Below, one piece after another: positions 18,982 through 28,037 of a stretch of DNA of 64,000 nt; the stretch's first letter is position 1, and each line of letters begins with the position of its first letter. Where the stretch lies: the NCBI RefSeq assembly GCF_030246865.1, contig NZ_CP126738.1:1984001-2048000 (forward strand). Reading direction: 5' to 3'. This DNA is from Microbacterium sp. zg-B96 (GTDB lineage: Bacteria > Actinomycetota > Actinomycetes > Actinomycetales > Microbacteriaceae). The notes beneath the pieces are model-generated. The model searched no databases, had not been told where the DNA came from, and was given only the letters and a program-made list of their open reading frames with translations. The position numbers and the translations under genes are program-made.

Positions 18982-20454
18982 CTACTGCAGCGCGGAGGTG
19001 AGCCGGGCGATGCCGTCGACGAACGTGGCCGACGCGGGCTCCTTGTCCCATTCCGCCAGCGTCAGCTGCCGTCCCGCGTCGCGGTAGCCCTGCTCGACGG
19101 CGCGCATCTGCGTGACGAACGCGCGGCCGTGCACGAGCAGGGAGACCTCGGCGTTGAGGCTGAACGAGCGGATGTCCATGTTGCTCGAACCGATCACCGC
19201 GACGTCGTCGTCGATGGAGAGGTGCTTGGCGTGCAGGATGTACGGCCCCGGATACATCCAGACCTTCACCCCCGCACGCAGCAGATCGCGGTAGTACGAC
19301 CGCTGCGCATGCCACACCGACCCCTGGTCGCCGATCTCGGAGACGAACAGCTGGACGTCCAGGCCGCGGAAGCACGCCGACGTGATCGCGTACATCATCG
19401 CCTCGTCGGGCACGAAGTACGGACTCGTGATGATCGCTTTCGACCGCGCAGAGGTCACCAGGGTGAGGAACAGCCGCAGCCCGTTCTCGGCGTCATACGC
19501 CGGACCGCTCGGCACGACCTGGCACACCGGTGCGTCGGGCGAGGTGCTGACGGGCAGATCGGCGACCGGGACGCGTTCCTGGGCGCCGAGCAGCTCATCC
19601 GTCTCGAGATACCAGTCTGAGATGAAGACGGCGTTCAACGCGGTCACGACCGGGCCACTGACCCGGGTCACCAATTCCTGCCACTGCAGACCGCGCTTGA
19701 GGTTCTTCTCCGACCGGTAGGAGCGGTCGATCAGGTTCTGCGACCCCGTGAATCCGACGCGACCGTCCACGACGACGAGCTTGCGGTGATTGCGGAGGTC
19801 GGGCCGCTGATATTCCCCCTTGAACGGCCGCACCGGGAGCATATAGCTCCATGTCACCCCGATGCGATCGAGCTCGGCGAACGTCTCGTCATGCCCCACG
19901 GTGCGCCGGGATGCAATGAAGTCGGCGAGCAGTCGCACCGTGACACCCCGCTCGACCGCGCGCTCCAACGCAGCGAAGAAGCCCCGGGTGGTGGCGTCCC
20001 ACGAGACGATGTAGAACTCCACGTGGACGAACCGCGTGGCGGTATCGATGGCAGCGGTCATGGCATCGATCGAATTCTGATACTCCCCGATGAGTTCCGC
20101 GGTGTTGCCGCCGAGGGCCGGCAGCGCACCCAGCACCTCGTTCTGCCGAACCAGCGGCGGGAACCACCCCTCCCATGACGCCCGATCGGTCGGGTCGTCG
20201 ATGTCCTTGGCTCGCTCGGCGATCATGCGGTCGATCTCCCGCTGCTTCAGACGCCGCGCCTTCGGCAGCTTCACGTTGCCGATCACGAGGAACAGGAACA
20301 CCCCGATGAACGGAATCAGGAAGATCGCGAGCAGCCACGCCATCGCCGCTGTCGGCTTTCGCTCGCGCGGGATCACGATGAGCGCGATGATGCGGATCAC
20401 GAAATCCGCGATCACGAGGATGCCGCCGATGATGGCGGCCACGTTTGCGTTCAC
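18982..20454 (-). CDS. cls: Cardiolipin synthase
   Basis: A 490-residue phospholipase-D superfamily enzyme that joins two phosphatidylglycerols into cardiolipin at the membrane. Two N-terminal membrane helices (about 5-60) precede two HKD motifs: HRKLVVVDGRVGFTGSQN near 223 and HAKHLSIDDDVAVIGSSN near 408. The start GTG at 20452-20454 overlaps the stop of the upstream permease gene (GTGA), so the two are translationally coupled. Confidence 0.93.
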   Translation of the reverse strand: MNANVAAIIGGILVIADFVIRIIALIVIPRERKPTAAMAWLLAIFLIPFIGVFLFLVIGNVKLPKARRLKQREIDRMIAERAKDIDDPTDRASWEGWFPPLVRQNEVLGALPALGGNTAELIGEYQNSIDAMTAAIDTATRFVHVEFYIVSWDATTRGFFAALERAVERGVTVRLLADFIASRRTVGHDETFAELDRIGVTWSYMLPVRPFKGEYQRPDLRNHRKLVVVDGRVGFTGSQNLIDRSYRSEKNLKRGLQWQELVTRVSGPVVTALNAVFISDWYLETDELLGAQERVPVADLPVSTSPDAPVCQVVPSGPAYDAENGLRLFLTLVTSARSKAIITSPYFVPDEAMMYAITSACFRGLDVQLFVSEIGDQGSVWHAQRSYYRDLLRAGVKVWMYPGPYILHAKHLSIDDDVAVIGSSNMDIRSFSLNAEVSLLVHGRAFVTQMRAVEQGYRDAGRQLTLAEWDKEPASATFVDGIARLTSALQ

Positions 20455-21500
20455 AGCGCCCTTCCTTTCCCGGCACCCCTCAGGTCGCCCAGCAGCGGGC
20501 GCACCCAGCCTGCCGGCGGGTAGGTGTCGACGAGCACCAGGCGCACCAGCAGCGTCAGCGGGATCGCGAGGATCGCGCCGATCGGCCCGAGAATGACCGC
20601 CCAGAACAGCACGGAGAAGAAGGTGATGGTCTGACTGAGTGAGACGGCGTTGCCGATCACCCGAGGCTGGATGACCGATTGCACGATCGCGTTGATCACG
20701 GCGTACACGACGATCACCGCGATGACCGTCGGCCATCCGCCCACCAGGGCGCCGAACACGATCGGCGGGATGATCGCCACGAAGTAGCCGATGTTCGGGA
20801 TGAAGCTGCATAGGAATGCCAGCAGCCCCCAGATGAACGCTCCCGGCACACCGAGCAGCACCAGGGCGACGAAGTCGATGACGCCCTGCGCGAGTCCGAG
20901 CAGGGTGGTGGCGACCATGTACCTACGCACGTTCGCGGCATACGCGGACATGCTCGTGACGACCAGCGGATGGGTCTTGCTGGTCTGCGCCAGCACGGTG
21001 GCCACATGGCCGGCGTCCATCCCCAGCAGCAGCGCGATGGTGAGGAGGATGACCAGGGCCGAGCCGATGCCGGCGAGTCCGCCGATGAGGCCGCCCACGA
21101 AGTCGACCAGGACCGACGGATCGAAGTCGGCGATGAGCGCGTTGAGTTCTCGTGAGGAGATGCCGACGGACTTCAACCATGCGACCGCCTCTTCCCCAAA
21201 GCCCGCGATCTGGTCGGCGAACTGCGGCAGCAGCGCGCTGAACTGACCGAACGCGACGAGCACCGCATAGCCAAAGCCGACCAGCAGCACGACGACAGCA
21301 AGGATCACCGCCCCGGTGGCGATCCCCCGGGGCACCCGATGTCGTTCCAGCCAGACCCGCAGTGGATGCATGCAGATCGTCAGGATCATGGCGAGGAAGA
21401 CCGGGGCGATGATCGACCCGAGCGCGGCGATGCCGAAGCATGCGAGGACCGCACCCCCGAGGGCGAGCAGGATGAACGCGTTGCGATGGTTGCCCGCCAC
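20451..21500 (-). CDS. AI-2E family transporter
   Basis: A 349-residue membrane protein of the PerM/AI-2E family with about eight helices and the conserved C-terminal block (GFLGAIFAIPLTL-like: GPIGAILAIPLTLLVRLVL). Members export small molecules or ions, and only some concern autoinducer-2, so the substrate is unknown. I chose GTG at 21500 because GGAGGA precedes it; GTG at 21521 is possible. It is coupled to cls. A second paralogue lies at 61403. Confidence 0.88.
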   Translation of the reverse strand: MAGNHRNAFILLALGGAVLACFGIAALGSIIAPVFLAMILTICMHPLRVWLERHRVPRGIATGAVILAVVVLLVGFGYAVLVAFGQFSALLPQFADQIAGFGEEAVAWLKSVGISSRELNALIADFDPSVLVDFVGGLIGGLAGIGSALVILLTIALLLGMDAGHVATVLAQTSKTHPLVVTSMSAYAANVRRYMVATTLLGLAQGVIDFVALVLLGVPGAFIWGLLAFLCSFIPNIGYFVAIIPPIVFGALVGGWPTVIAVIVVYAVINAIVQSVIQPRVIGNAVSLSQTITFFSVLFWAVILGPIGAILAIPLTLLVRLVLVDTYPPAGWVRPLLGDLRGAGKGRAL

Positions 21501-21591
21501 GTGGTCCTCCGCTTCCGTCACGGACCGCTGTCAGCAGAAGGTAGCGAGGGGATGTCGGCCGGTCATCACTCCGAGGGGGTGAGAGGCTGCC

Positions 21592-21909
21592 CTACGCGTG
21601 CTCGACGTAGTGGCGCACCCGCTCGTCGCGCTCCACCAGGTAGCGGTCGTCCTCCGGGTAGAACACCGCTGACTCGATGTCGGTGCCGGCGAACGCGGCG
21701 ATGGCTTCCAGCGAGTCCCATCGGGAGACGGTGGTGACCTCGGTGCGGCCATCGCCGCGGTCCCGGGTGAGCAGCCAGGCGTCGAGGTTGCCGGGCGTTG
21801 CACGATAGGCATCCATTCCGGTGCCCTTGATGTAGTCGACGTACGCATCCCGGTCCTCGGTGCGCACCGCACCCGTCCACATGCGTACGACTGGTCGGGG
21901 TTCAGTCAT
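21592..21909 (-). CDS. Antibiotic biosynthesis monooxygenase-like (ABM) domain protein
   Basis: A 105-residue ferredoxin-like fold protein. The strand-helix pattern (MWTGAVRTEDRDAYVDYI, and TEVTTVSRWDSLEAIAAFAG) matches the ABM family, which includes cofactor-free oxygenases and haem-degrading enzymes, but no catalytic residues allow a choice. CATCCT ends 6 nt before the ATG at 21909. The membrane-protein gene ends 32 bp upstream. Confidence 0.75.
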   Translation of the reverse strand: MTEPRPVVRMWTGAVRTEDRDAYVDYIKGTGMDAYRATPGNLDAWLLTRDRGDGRTEVTTVSRWDSLEAIAAFAGTDIESAVFYPEDDRYLVERDERVRHYVEHA

Positions 21910-21941
21910 GAGCCAAGGATGCCGCGCCCGCGGTCTTTCGG

Positions 21942-22541
21942 CTACCGGGCCCCGCTCACGTAGGTCACGACACCCACGAGCAGCATCGCAAGCCCGAAGG
22001 GGACGATGAGCAGGACTGCGGCGTTCTGGTCGTTGAACAGCACGCCTGGAACGACGCTGACCACCACGACGATGCCGAGCCATCGGGGCAGCACGCCGGC
22101 TCGCACCACGGTCCACAGCAGCGTCGCCAACCCCGCCACGATGCACAGCAGTCCCACACCGACCACCACCGGCATCCAGGGAAGGTCGCCGGAGAAGTAC
22201 CAGTCCTGAATCGCAACGAAGACCACAATGAGCGCAGGACCGCCGGCCGCGAGCGCGAAGCCGGTAATGAGCGAACGTGTTCGCGCGCCGGCACGACGTG
22301 CGATCAGCACGATCCCTCCCCATCCGGCCAGGATCAGGCCGGCCGCGGCCATCCCGAGCGCGGTGATCAGCGGGGGCGCCGTCCGCATCGACCGCGTATT
22401 GCACTCCGCGAGGACGCATCCCGGCGGCTCGAGGGCAAGCAGACAGGCGGCCAAGACCGCCAGGGTTCCACCGATCGCGGCTGCGGCCCCGGAGACCAGC
22501 CAAAGCGAGCGTTCCTGATTCGGGGACGTTGAGGTGGTCAT
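21942..22541 (-). CDS. Hypothetical six-helix membrane protein
   Basis: A 199-residue protein with about six hydrophobic helices (for example IGGTLAVLAACLLALE, VVVGVGLLCIVAGLATLLW, LLIVPFGLAMLLVGVVTYV). A loop between the first two helices holds two cysteines (PPGCVLAECNTRS), probably outside the cell and disulfide-forming. The ATG at 22541 follows GGGAGAAGGAC. No family recognised. Confidence 0.7.
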   Translation of the reverse strand: MTTSTSPNQERSLWLVSGAAAAIGGTLAVLAACLLALEPPGCVLAECNTRSMRTAPPLITALGMAAAGLILAGWGGIVLIARRAGARTRSLITGFALAAGGPALIVVFVAIQDWYFSGDLPWMPVVVGVGLLCIVAGLATLLWTVVRAGVLPRWLGIVVVVSVVPGVLFNDQNAAVLLIVPFGLAMLLVGVVTYVSGAR

Positions 22542-22764
22542 GTCCTTCTCTCCCTTGCGACTCGGCATCGATTTTCAACCGCGACGATCCCGCATTCCCG
22601 GCACGCTGCGCATCGCCGTCGGGGCGTATTCCCGCAGTCCGCCCACGGGCGGGCGCACACGAGCCACTGCACCCTGGGATGTACGCGGAACTGACCCCCG
22701 CAGGGTGATGTGTCGGCGTGGAACGCGGCGCACACTGGCGACGAGATCTCGTTCTGGGAGTGTC

Positions 22765-23043
22765 ATGGAACCTGTCACGGGATCACGGCGCCTCATCGGG
22801 GCCGCGATCACACTGGTCATCGCGTCGCAGATCTCGCCCGCCCACGCGACGGTCCCCCGTGCCGGCACCGGCGACGAGGTCGCCGGCGTGACCTGCGGGC
22901 TCACGATGGGGCGCGGCGTTCACACCATCCGCTGTGTGCGCGGGACCGCAGAGTTCACTGCGGTGCTGCACCCCGCTCGACGGGACCTGCCCGGACGATC
23001 CCTGTCCGGAACGCGAACGCCACCGCCTGCGCCCGGTCGTTGA
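22765..23043 (+). CDS. Possible small secreted protein
   Basis: A 92-residue ORF with a good ribosome site (GGGAG). It has a plausible signal peptide (RRLIGAAITLVIASQISPAHA) ending with the cleavage-like AHA near residue 27, and then two cysteines (GVTCGL, TIRCVR). The last 89 bases overlap, tail to tail, the response regulator gene, and the C-terminus there is Arg/Pro-rich, like an out-of-frame shadow. It may be real, or a secreted gene truncated at its 3' end. Confidence 0.4.
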   Translation: MEPVTGSRRLIGAAITLVIASQISPAHATVPRAGTGDEVAGVTCGLTMGRGVHTIRCVRGTAEFTAVLHPARRDLPGRSLSGTRTPPPAPGR

Positions 23044-23689
23044 GGCCGAGCTTGATGAAGATCCGGTGCACATGCGTTTTGACGGTCGCCTCGCTCAGGA
23101 ACAGGTCCGCCGCGATCTGCGGGTTGGTCCGTCCAGTGGCGATCGCCGCGAGGACCTCTCGCTCACGGGGGGTCAATTGGTGCAGCGCTGCCGCCGCGGG
23201 CAGCGACAGTTCCGGCGACGAGGCGTACTCGTTGAGCAGGGCGCGCGTGATCGCGGGGTCGAGCCAGCCCTCACCGGAGGCCAGCGCGCGAATGGCGGCG
23301 GGCAGCACCGCGGGAGCAGAGCTCTTCAGGATGAAGCCGGCGGCACCGGCGCGGATCGCGTCACGCACGGCGTCGTCGTCGCTGAACGTCGTGAGGATCA
23401 GCACCTCCGCTCGCGCACCGGTGGCTCGGGAGAACTCCTCGGATGCCAGGGTTCGCGTTGCCGCGACCCCGTCGATCCCGGCCATACGGACATCCATGAC
23501 CACGACAGCCGGTTTGGCGCGCGCCACGAGGTCGATCGCGGCCTGACCGTCCGATGCCTCGCCCACGACCTCGATGCCGGGCTCGGCGTCGAGCAGCATG
23601 CGCAGCCCGGCACGGATCAGGGCCTCGTCGTCGACCAGCACGACCCGCACGGAGTCGACGCTGCCGGTGGACGCTGCACCTGCCATCAC
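22955..23689 (-). CDS. NarL/LuxR-type response regulator
   Basis: A 244-residue two-component regulator. The receiver domain (residues 14-135) has the acidic pair DDE (20-22), phospho-acceptor D66 in VVVMDVRMAG, and Lys in GFILKSS. The LuxR-type DNA-binding domain follows (LTPREREVLAAIATG ... VKTHVHRIFIKL, about 175-235). CACACT ends 6 nt before the GTG at 23689. It is divergent from its likely partner kinase at 23794, so one 104-bp region serves both. Confidence 0.92.
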   Translation of the reverse strand: MMAGAASTGSVDSVRVVLVDDEALIRAGLRMLLDAEPGIEVVGEASDGQAAIDLVARAKPAVVVMDVRMAGIDGVAATRTLASEEFSRATGARAEVLILTTFSDDDAVRDAIRAGAAGFILKSSAPAVLPAAIRALASGEGWLDPAITRALLNEYASSPELSLPAAAALHQLTPREREVLAAIATGRTNPQIAADLFLSEATVKTHVHRIFIKLGLNDRAQAVAFAFRTGIVRAGPVERGAAPQ

Positions 23690-23793
23690 CGCCCCAGTGT
23701 GACGCCGGATGCCGGTGACACGCCAGTACGCCGGCGGGTGGAGGACAAAGGTGAACCCGCCGCTGGATGCCGCGGGCGGACCGAGAGGGAAGG

Positions 23794-25773
23794 ATGTCCG
23801 TCATGAGCGGACAAACGACCCTGTCACGCACGACGACGACACCCCCGCGCGTGATGCCTCCGCGCGATGTGCTCGGCGAGGCGACCGTGGCCGGCGTCGC
23901 ACTGCTCATGTTCGCGGCAACGATCCTCGACTCCCCGGTGTTGCCGCGCCGCTGGGTCGAGCTTCTGCTGCTGATCGTCAGCACGGTGCCGGTGCTGTGG
24001 CGCACGCGGGCACCGGTGCCGGCGCTCGCGCTGGTTCTCGGCATGCAGACCGTGCTGTTCGTGTTCCTTGAGCCGCCGATTGCGGACGCTTCGGAGGCGG
24101 CCCTGATCGCGACGTCCGTCGCGTTGGGCACCGTCGCATCCCGCTGTTCTTTCTGGGTCTCGGTCGCTGCGCTGGTCTTCACCAGCTCGTGCATCGCGTT
24201 CTTCCTGTTGGACGGCTACCCTCCGAGCAGCGCGCCGTGGGCGTTCTTCTCCTCGGGAGCGGTCTGCTGCCTGTCGTGGGGACTCGGCAGCCTCGCGCGC
24301 GTGCACAACGCACGGATCGCGCACCTGCAGGCGGAGCAGAAGCGGGTCACCGAGATGGTGCAGGCCCAACGCGGTCAGATCGCATCGGAGCTCAACCGCA
24401 TCATCGCGAGCGCCGTCACGGGGATGCTCGGCAATGCCGGGATGGCGACCCAGACCATCGAGCAGGACCCACAGCGCGCCGCTCGCGCCCTTGCGGCGAT
24501 CGAGTCGACGGGGGTCGAAGCACTGAGCGACGTCCGGCGGCTCATGGGAGTGCTCCGGGACAGCCCTGCGTTCTCGTTCCACGCCGAACCGGCCACAGCC
24601 GAATCGATCGGGCGCGGGCCGATCCGTCACCGGCTCCTGCACCTGGACCGCTCCGACGTCATCATCGGAGCGGGGGCCGCCCTGCTCAGCGCCGCCGTCG
24701 CCGCGCTCTCGCTGTGGGGCGACGCCCGGTGGAGCGCGAGCGCGTTCCTCGCCGTCACCCTTTGCGTGCTCATGTGGCGCAACAGGTTCCCGGTCACGGT
24801 GTTCGCGCTCGTCCTCGTCAGCCTGGCGAGCGCCGTCCTGCTGTTCAACGCGGGCGACTTCGTGTGGGAGACATCGATCTCGCTCCTGCCCGTCCTGCTC
24901 TCATTGTTCGCCGTGTCCAGCGGTGCGCCGGTGTGGGCCTCGGTCCCCGCCCTGCTCATCGCGTGGATCTACCTCGCTGTGCCCGCGCTGGCATACCCGA
25001 GGGTGTTGACCCAGAACCTCGTCGTCATCGGCGTGATCTCTGTCACGGTGTGGGTCGGCGGCCTGCTCGCAGGTCGACGACGGCGGCGCATCGCGCGACT
25101 GGAGTCGGTGAGACAGGCCGCGGAGGCCGCCGCGGATCGGGACCGCGCGCGGCTCGCTCGCGATCTGCACGACGTGATCGGACACTCGATCACCGGGATG
25201 ATTCTCCAGGCCGCCGGTGCCCGCCGCATCCTCGCCCAGGATCCGCAGCGTGCCGCCGCGGCGCTGCCCGAAATCGAGTCCGCCGGAGCTGCCGCAATGC
25301 GGGAGTTGGAACAGTTCGTGGGACTGCTCCAGGGCGCTTCGGCGCGGCATACGTCCGATCCGCCGCACCCGTCTGCCGGACTGGCCGATATCGACGCGTT
25401 GATCGCGCAGAACGGGTCGTCGCTCGGGCGGATCGAGCGCACGAGCGTCGGCGATCCGCAGCGACTGGAGCCGAGCGTGGACCTCGCCGCGTACTACGTC
25501 ATCCGAGAGGCGCTGACGAACGCAGCGAAGCATGCCGGTCCCGACGCTCGGGTGGAGATCGCGGTTCGCTGGGGCGACGATCGTGTCCGACTCCAGGTCA
25601 CGAGCACCCCATCAGCGAAGGTCGCAGCGCCGCTTTCCTTCGCGCTCGGGGGTGGCTATGGCCTGATCGGCGCTCGGGAACGGGCACGGGTCGCGGGTGG
25701 GGATCTGACATGGACGGCGCAGGACGGTGCATTCACCGTCGCGGCCGCCCTGCCCACGTCCCCCGTCCGGTGA
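23794..25773 (+). CDS. Membrane sensor histidine kinase with a degenerate internal duplicate
   Basis: A 659-residue kinase built as two unequal copies. Copy 1 has membrane helices (about 30-165) and a HisKA_3-like dimer helix near 185-255, with Asn at 201 (ASELNRIIASAVTGML) where the phospho-acceptor should be, and no ATPase domain. Copy 2 has further membrane helices (about 290-435), a canonical HisKA_3 box with H459 (LARDLHDVIGHSITGM), the N-box REALTNAAKHAG and the G-box LGGGYGLIGARERA. The start has GAGAGGGAAGG just upstream. The partner is the divergent NarL-type regulator. The signal is unknown. Confidence 0.9.
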   Translation: MSVMSGQTTLSRTTTTPPRVMPPRDVLGEATVAGVALLMFAATILDSPVLPRRWVELLLLIVSTVPVLWRTRAPVPALALVLGMQTVLFVFLEPPIADASEAALIATSVALGTVASRCSFWVSVAALVFTSSCIAFFLLDGYPPSSAPWAFFSSGAVCCLSWGLGSLARVHNARIAHLQAEQKRVTEMVQAQRGQIASELNRIIASAVTGMLGNAGMATQTIEQDPQRAARALAAIESTGVEALSDVRRLMGVLRDSPAFSFHAEPATAESIGRGPIRHRLLHLDRSDVIIGAGAALLSAAVAALSLWGDARWSASAFLAVTLCVLMWRNRFPVTVFALVLVSLASAVLLFNAGDFVWETSISLLPVLLSLFAVSSGAPVWASVPALLIAWIYLAVPALAYPRVLTQNLVVIGVISVTVWVGGLLAGRRRRRIARLESVRQAAEAAADRDRARLARDLHDVIGHSITGMILQAAGARRILAQDPQRAAAALPEIESAGAAAMRELEQFVGLLQGASARHTSDPPHPSAGLADIDALIAQNGSSLGRIERTSVGDPQRLEPSVDLAAYYVIREALTNAAKHAGPDARVEIAVRWGDDRVRLQVTSTPSAKVAAPLSFALGGGYGLIGARERARVAGGDLTWTAQDGAFTVAAALPTSPVR

Positions 25774-25895
25774 GCGCGGCGCGGGTGGTCGAGTGAGCGT
25801 AGTGGGCCGCAGCGGATCGGCGACAACCGCAATGCCTGCAGAGGCCTGAGACAATGGACTCGGCCGCGATTCGTGCGGCCGACGAAAGGCTCCCA

Positions 25896-26243
25896 GTGAA
25901 CGTCACCCACCTTGAACGGTTTGTCGCGGTGGCCGAAGAGCTGCACTTCCCGCGTGCCGCGAACGCCCTCGGCATCCCGCTCGCATCCTTGTACACCTCG
26001 ATCGAGAAACTCGAAGCCGAAGTGGGACACCCGCTTTTCACCCGGGACAACGACGGAACCCGGCTGACCAAGGTCGGCGCCCTGTTCCTCGACGAAGCGA
26101 AGGAGCAGATCGCTACGGCGCCCGCGCCTGCGCCGAAGCCGGTCGTGCCCGCAGGCGGCAAGGCCAAGGCGTCCAAGGGCAAGGGCCGCACCCCGGTGGT
26201 GAAGGGGCAGCCGAAGCCCTACAAGAAGCGTCAGGGTCGCTAG
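25896..26243 (+). CDS. One-domain LysR-type DNA-binding protein with basic tail
   Basis: A 115-residue protein. Residues 1-70 are a clear LysR winged helix-turn-helix (HLERFVAVAEELHFPRAANALGIPLASLYTSIEKLE, start HLERFVAVAEELHF). The 200-residue ligand domain of LysR regulators is absent. Instead there is a 40-residue Ala/Pro/Lys tail (KAKASKGKGRTPVVKGQPK) like those of nucleoid-associated proteins. GAAAGG lies 6 nt before GTG 25896; an ATG at 25854 would add 14 residues. There is no frame continuing the ligand domain downstream, so it is not a simple frameshift. The function is unknown. Confidence 0.75.
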   Translation: MNVTHLERFVAVAEELHFPRAANALGIPLASLYTSIEKLEAEVGHPLFTRDNDGTRLTKVGALFLDEAKEQIATAPAPAPKPVVPAGGKAKASKGKGRTPVVKGQPKPYKKRQGR

Positions 26244-26249
26244 CGCCCG

Positions 26250-27914
26250 CTACAGCTCCGTGACCTGGCCCGCTTCGACCCGCCAATGGCGGTCGGTGTG
26301 CACGGTGGCGAGCATCCGCCGGTCGTGGGTCACCAGCAGCAGCGTCCCCTCGTAGGTCTCCAGGGCTTCTTCGAGCTGCTCGATCGCCGTCAGGTCGAGA
26401 TGGTTGGTGGGCTCGTCGAGCACGAGCAGGTTCACACCGCGGGCCTGAAGGAGCGCGAGACCTGCCCGCGTGCGTTCCCCCGGCGAGAGCTCATCAACGG
26501 GCCGGTTCACGTGATCGGCCTTGAGCCCGAACTTGGCCAGCAGCGTGCGCACCTCACCGGATGCCAGTTCGGGCACGAGGGCTTCGAAGGCATCCGCCAG
26601 CGGCTCGGTCCCGGTGAACAGCGAGCGTGCCTGGTCGACTTCGCCGATCTGCACGCTCGCGCCGAGGCTCGCGACGCCCTCGTCCGGCGCCTGCTGACCC
26701 AGCAGCGCGCGCAGCAACGTGGATTTGCCCGCTCCGTTGGGGCCGGTGATTCCGATGCGCTCCCCCGCGTTCACCTGCAGCGAGACCGGACCGAGCGTGA
26801 ACGAGCCCTGCCGGAACACGGCACCACTGAGCGTCGAGACCACGGAGCTCGAGCGCGGCGCCGACCCGATCGTGAACTGCAGCTGCCACTCCTTGCGGGG
26901 CTCCTCCACCTCGTCGAGCCGCGCGATGCGGCTTTCCATCTGCCGCACCTTCTGCGCCTGCTTCTCGCTGGACTCCGTCGCCGCCTTGCGCCGGATCTTG
27001 TCGTTGTCGGGCGCCTTCTTCATCGCGTTGCGCACGCCCTGACTCGACCACTCCCGCTGGGTGCGCGCGCGCGAGACGAGGTCGGCCTTCTTGTCGGCGA
27101 ACTCGTCGTACTTCTCCCGCTGGTGCCGGCGCAGCGTCGCGCGCTCCTCCAGGTAGGCGTCGTAGCCGCCGCCGAACACCTGGTTGGATCCCTGGGCCAG
27201 GTCGAGTTCCAGCACCCGGGTCACGCAGCGTGCCAGGAACTCGCGGTCGTGGCTGACCAGCACCACCCCGCCGCGCAATCCCCGCACGAACGCTTCGAGA
27301 CGCTCGAGACCGTCCAGGTCGAGGTCGTTGGTCGGTTCGTCCAGCAGCACGATGTCAAAGCGCGAGAGCAGCAGCGCGGCGAGTCCCACGCGGGCCGCCT
27401 GACCGCCCGAAAGCGACGTCATCAGGGTCTCCTCCGGCGCGTCGCCGAGGTCCAGGCCCAGGTCGGCCAGCACGATCGGGAGGCGTTCGTCCAGATCGGC
27501 CGCACCGCTGGCGAGCCAGCGGTCCAGTGCGGTGGAGTACGCGTCGGCGGGGTCGATACCGGTGCCCTCGGCGAGCGCCGGGTCGCCGAGCGCAGCCGCT
27601 GCGGCATCCATGTCTCTGGTGGCCTCGGCGCACCCGGTGCGACGCGCGATGTACTCGGCGACGGTCTCGCCGACGATGCGCTCGTGCTCCTGCGGCAGCC
27701 AGCCGACGAAGGCATCCGCCGGTGCCAGCGTGATCGTTCCGGCCTGCGGCTCGTCGATGCCGGCGAGCAATCGGAGCAGCGTGGACTTGCCGGCGCCGTT
27801 GGCACCGACGACACCGACCACGTCGCCCGGGGCGACGGTGAGGTCAAGCGAGTCGAAAAGCGTGCGGTGGCCGTACCCGCCGGCCAGGTTGCGGGCGACG
27901 AGTGTGGCGGTCAT
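26250..27914 (-). CDS. ABC-F family ATPase
   Basis: A 554-residue soluble protein with two ATPase domains and no membrane helices. Domain 1 has GANGAGKST, LSGGQAARVGLA and VLLDEPTNDLDLDGL. A charged linker of the ABC-F type follows (about 240-330), then domain 2 with GPNGAGKST, LSPGERTRAGLALL and LLVLDEPTNHLDL. ABC-F proteins act on the ribosome, some protecting it from antibiotics and others acting as translation factors; the linker does not allow a choice. CAGGAT ends 6 nt before the ATG at 27914. Confidence 0.92.
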   Translation of the reverse strand: MTATLVARNLAGGYGHRTLFDSLDLTVAPGDVVGVVGANGAGKSTLLRLLAGIDEPQAGTITLAPADAFVGWLPQEHERIVGETVAEYIARRTGCAEATRDMDAAAAALGDPALAEGTGIDPADAYSTALDRWLASGAADLDERLPIVLADLGLDLGDAPEETLMTSLSGGQAARVGLAALLLSRFDIVLLDEPTNDLDLDGLERLEAFVRGLRGGVVLVSHDREFLARCVTRVLELDLAQGSNQVFGGGYDAYLEERATLRRHQREKYDEFADKKADLVSRARTQREWSSQGVRNAMKKAPDNDKIRRKAATESSEKQAQKVRQMESRIARLDEVEEPRKEWQLQFTIGSAPRSSSVVSTLSGAVFRQGSFTLGPVSLQVNAGERIGITGPNGAGKSTLLRALLGQQAPDEGVASLGASVQIGEVDQARSLFTGTEPLADAFEALVPELASGEVRTLLAKFGLKADHVNRPVDELSPGERTRAGLALLQARGVNLLVLDEPTNHLDLTAIEQLEEALETYEGTLLLVTHDRRMLATVHTDRHWRVEAGQVTEL

Positions 27915-28037
27915 CCTTCAATCCTGTCATCGCGACGAGGAGTCCAGTGCCGCCAGCAGCTGGTGGTTGGGCTGGCGTGACCGGCGCGGATGCCGCGTCG
28001 GTTCACCTCAGCCACAGCGGCGCGCTACGGTCAAGAA

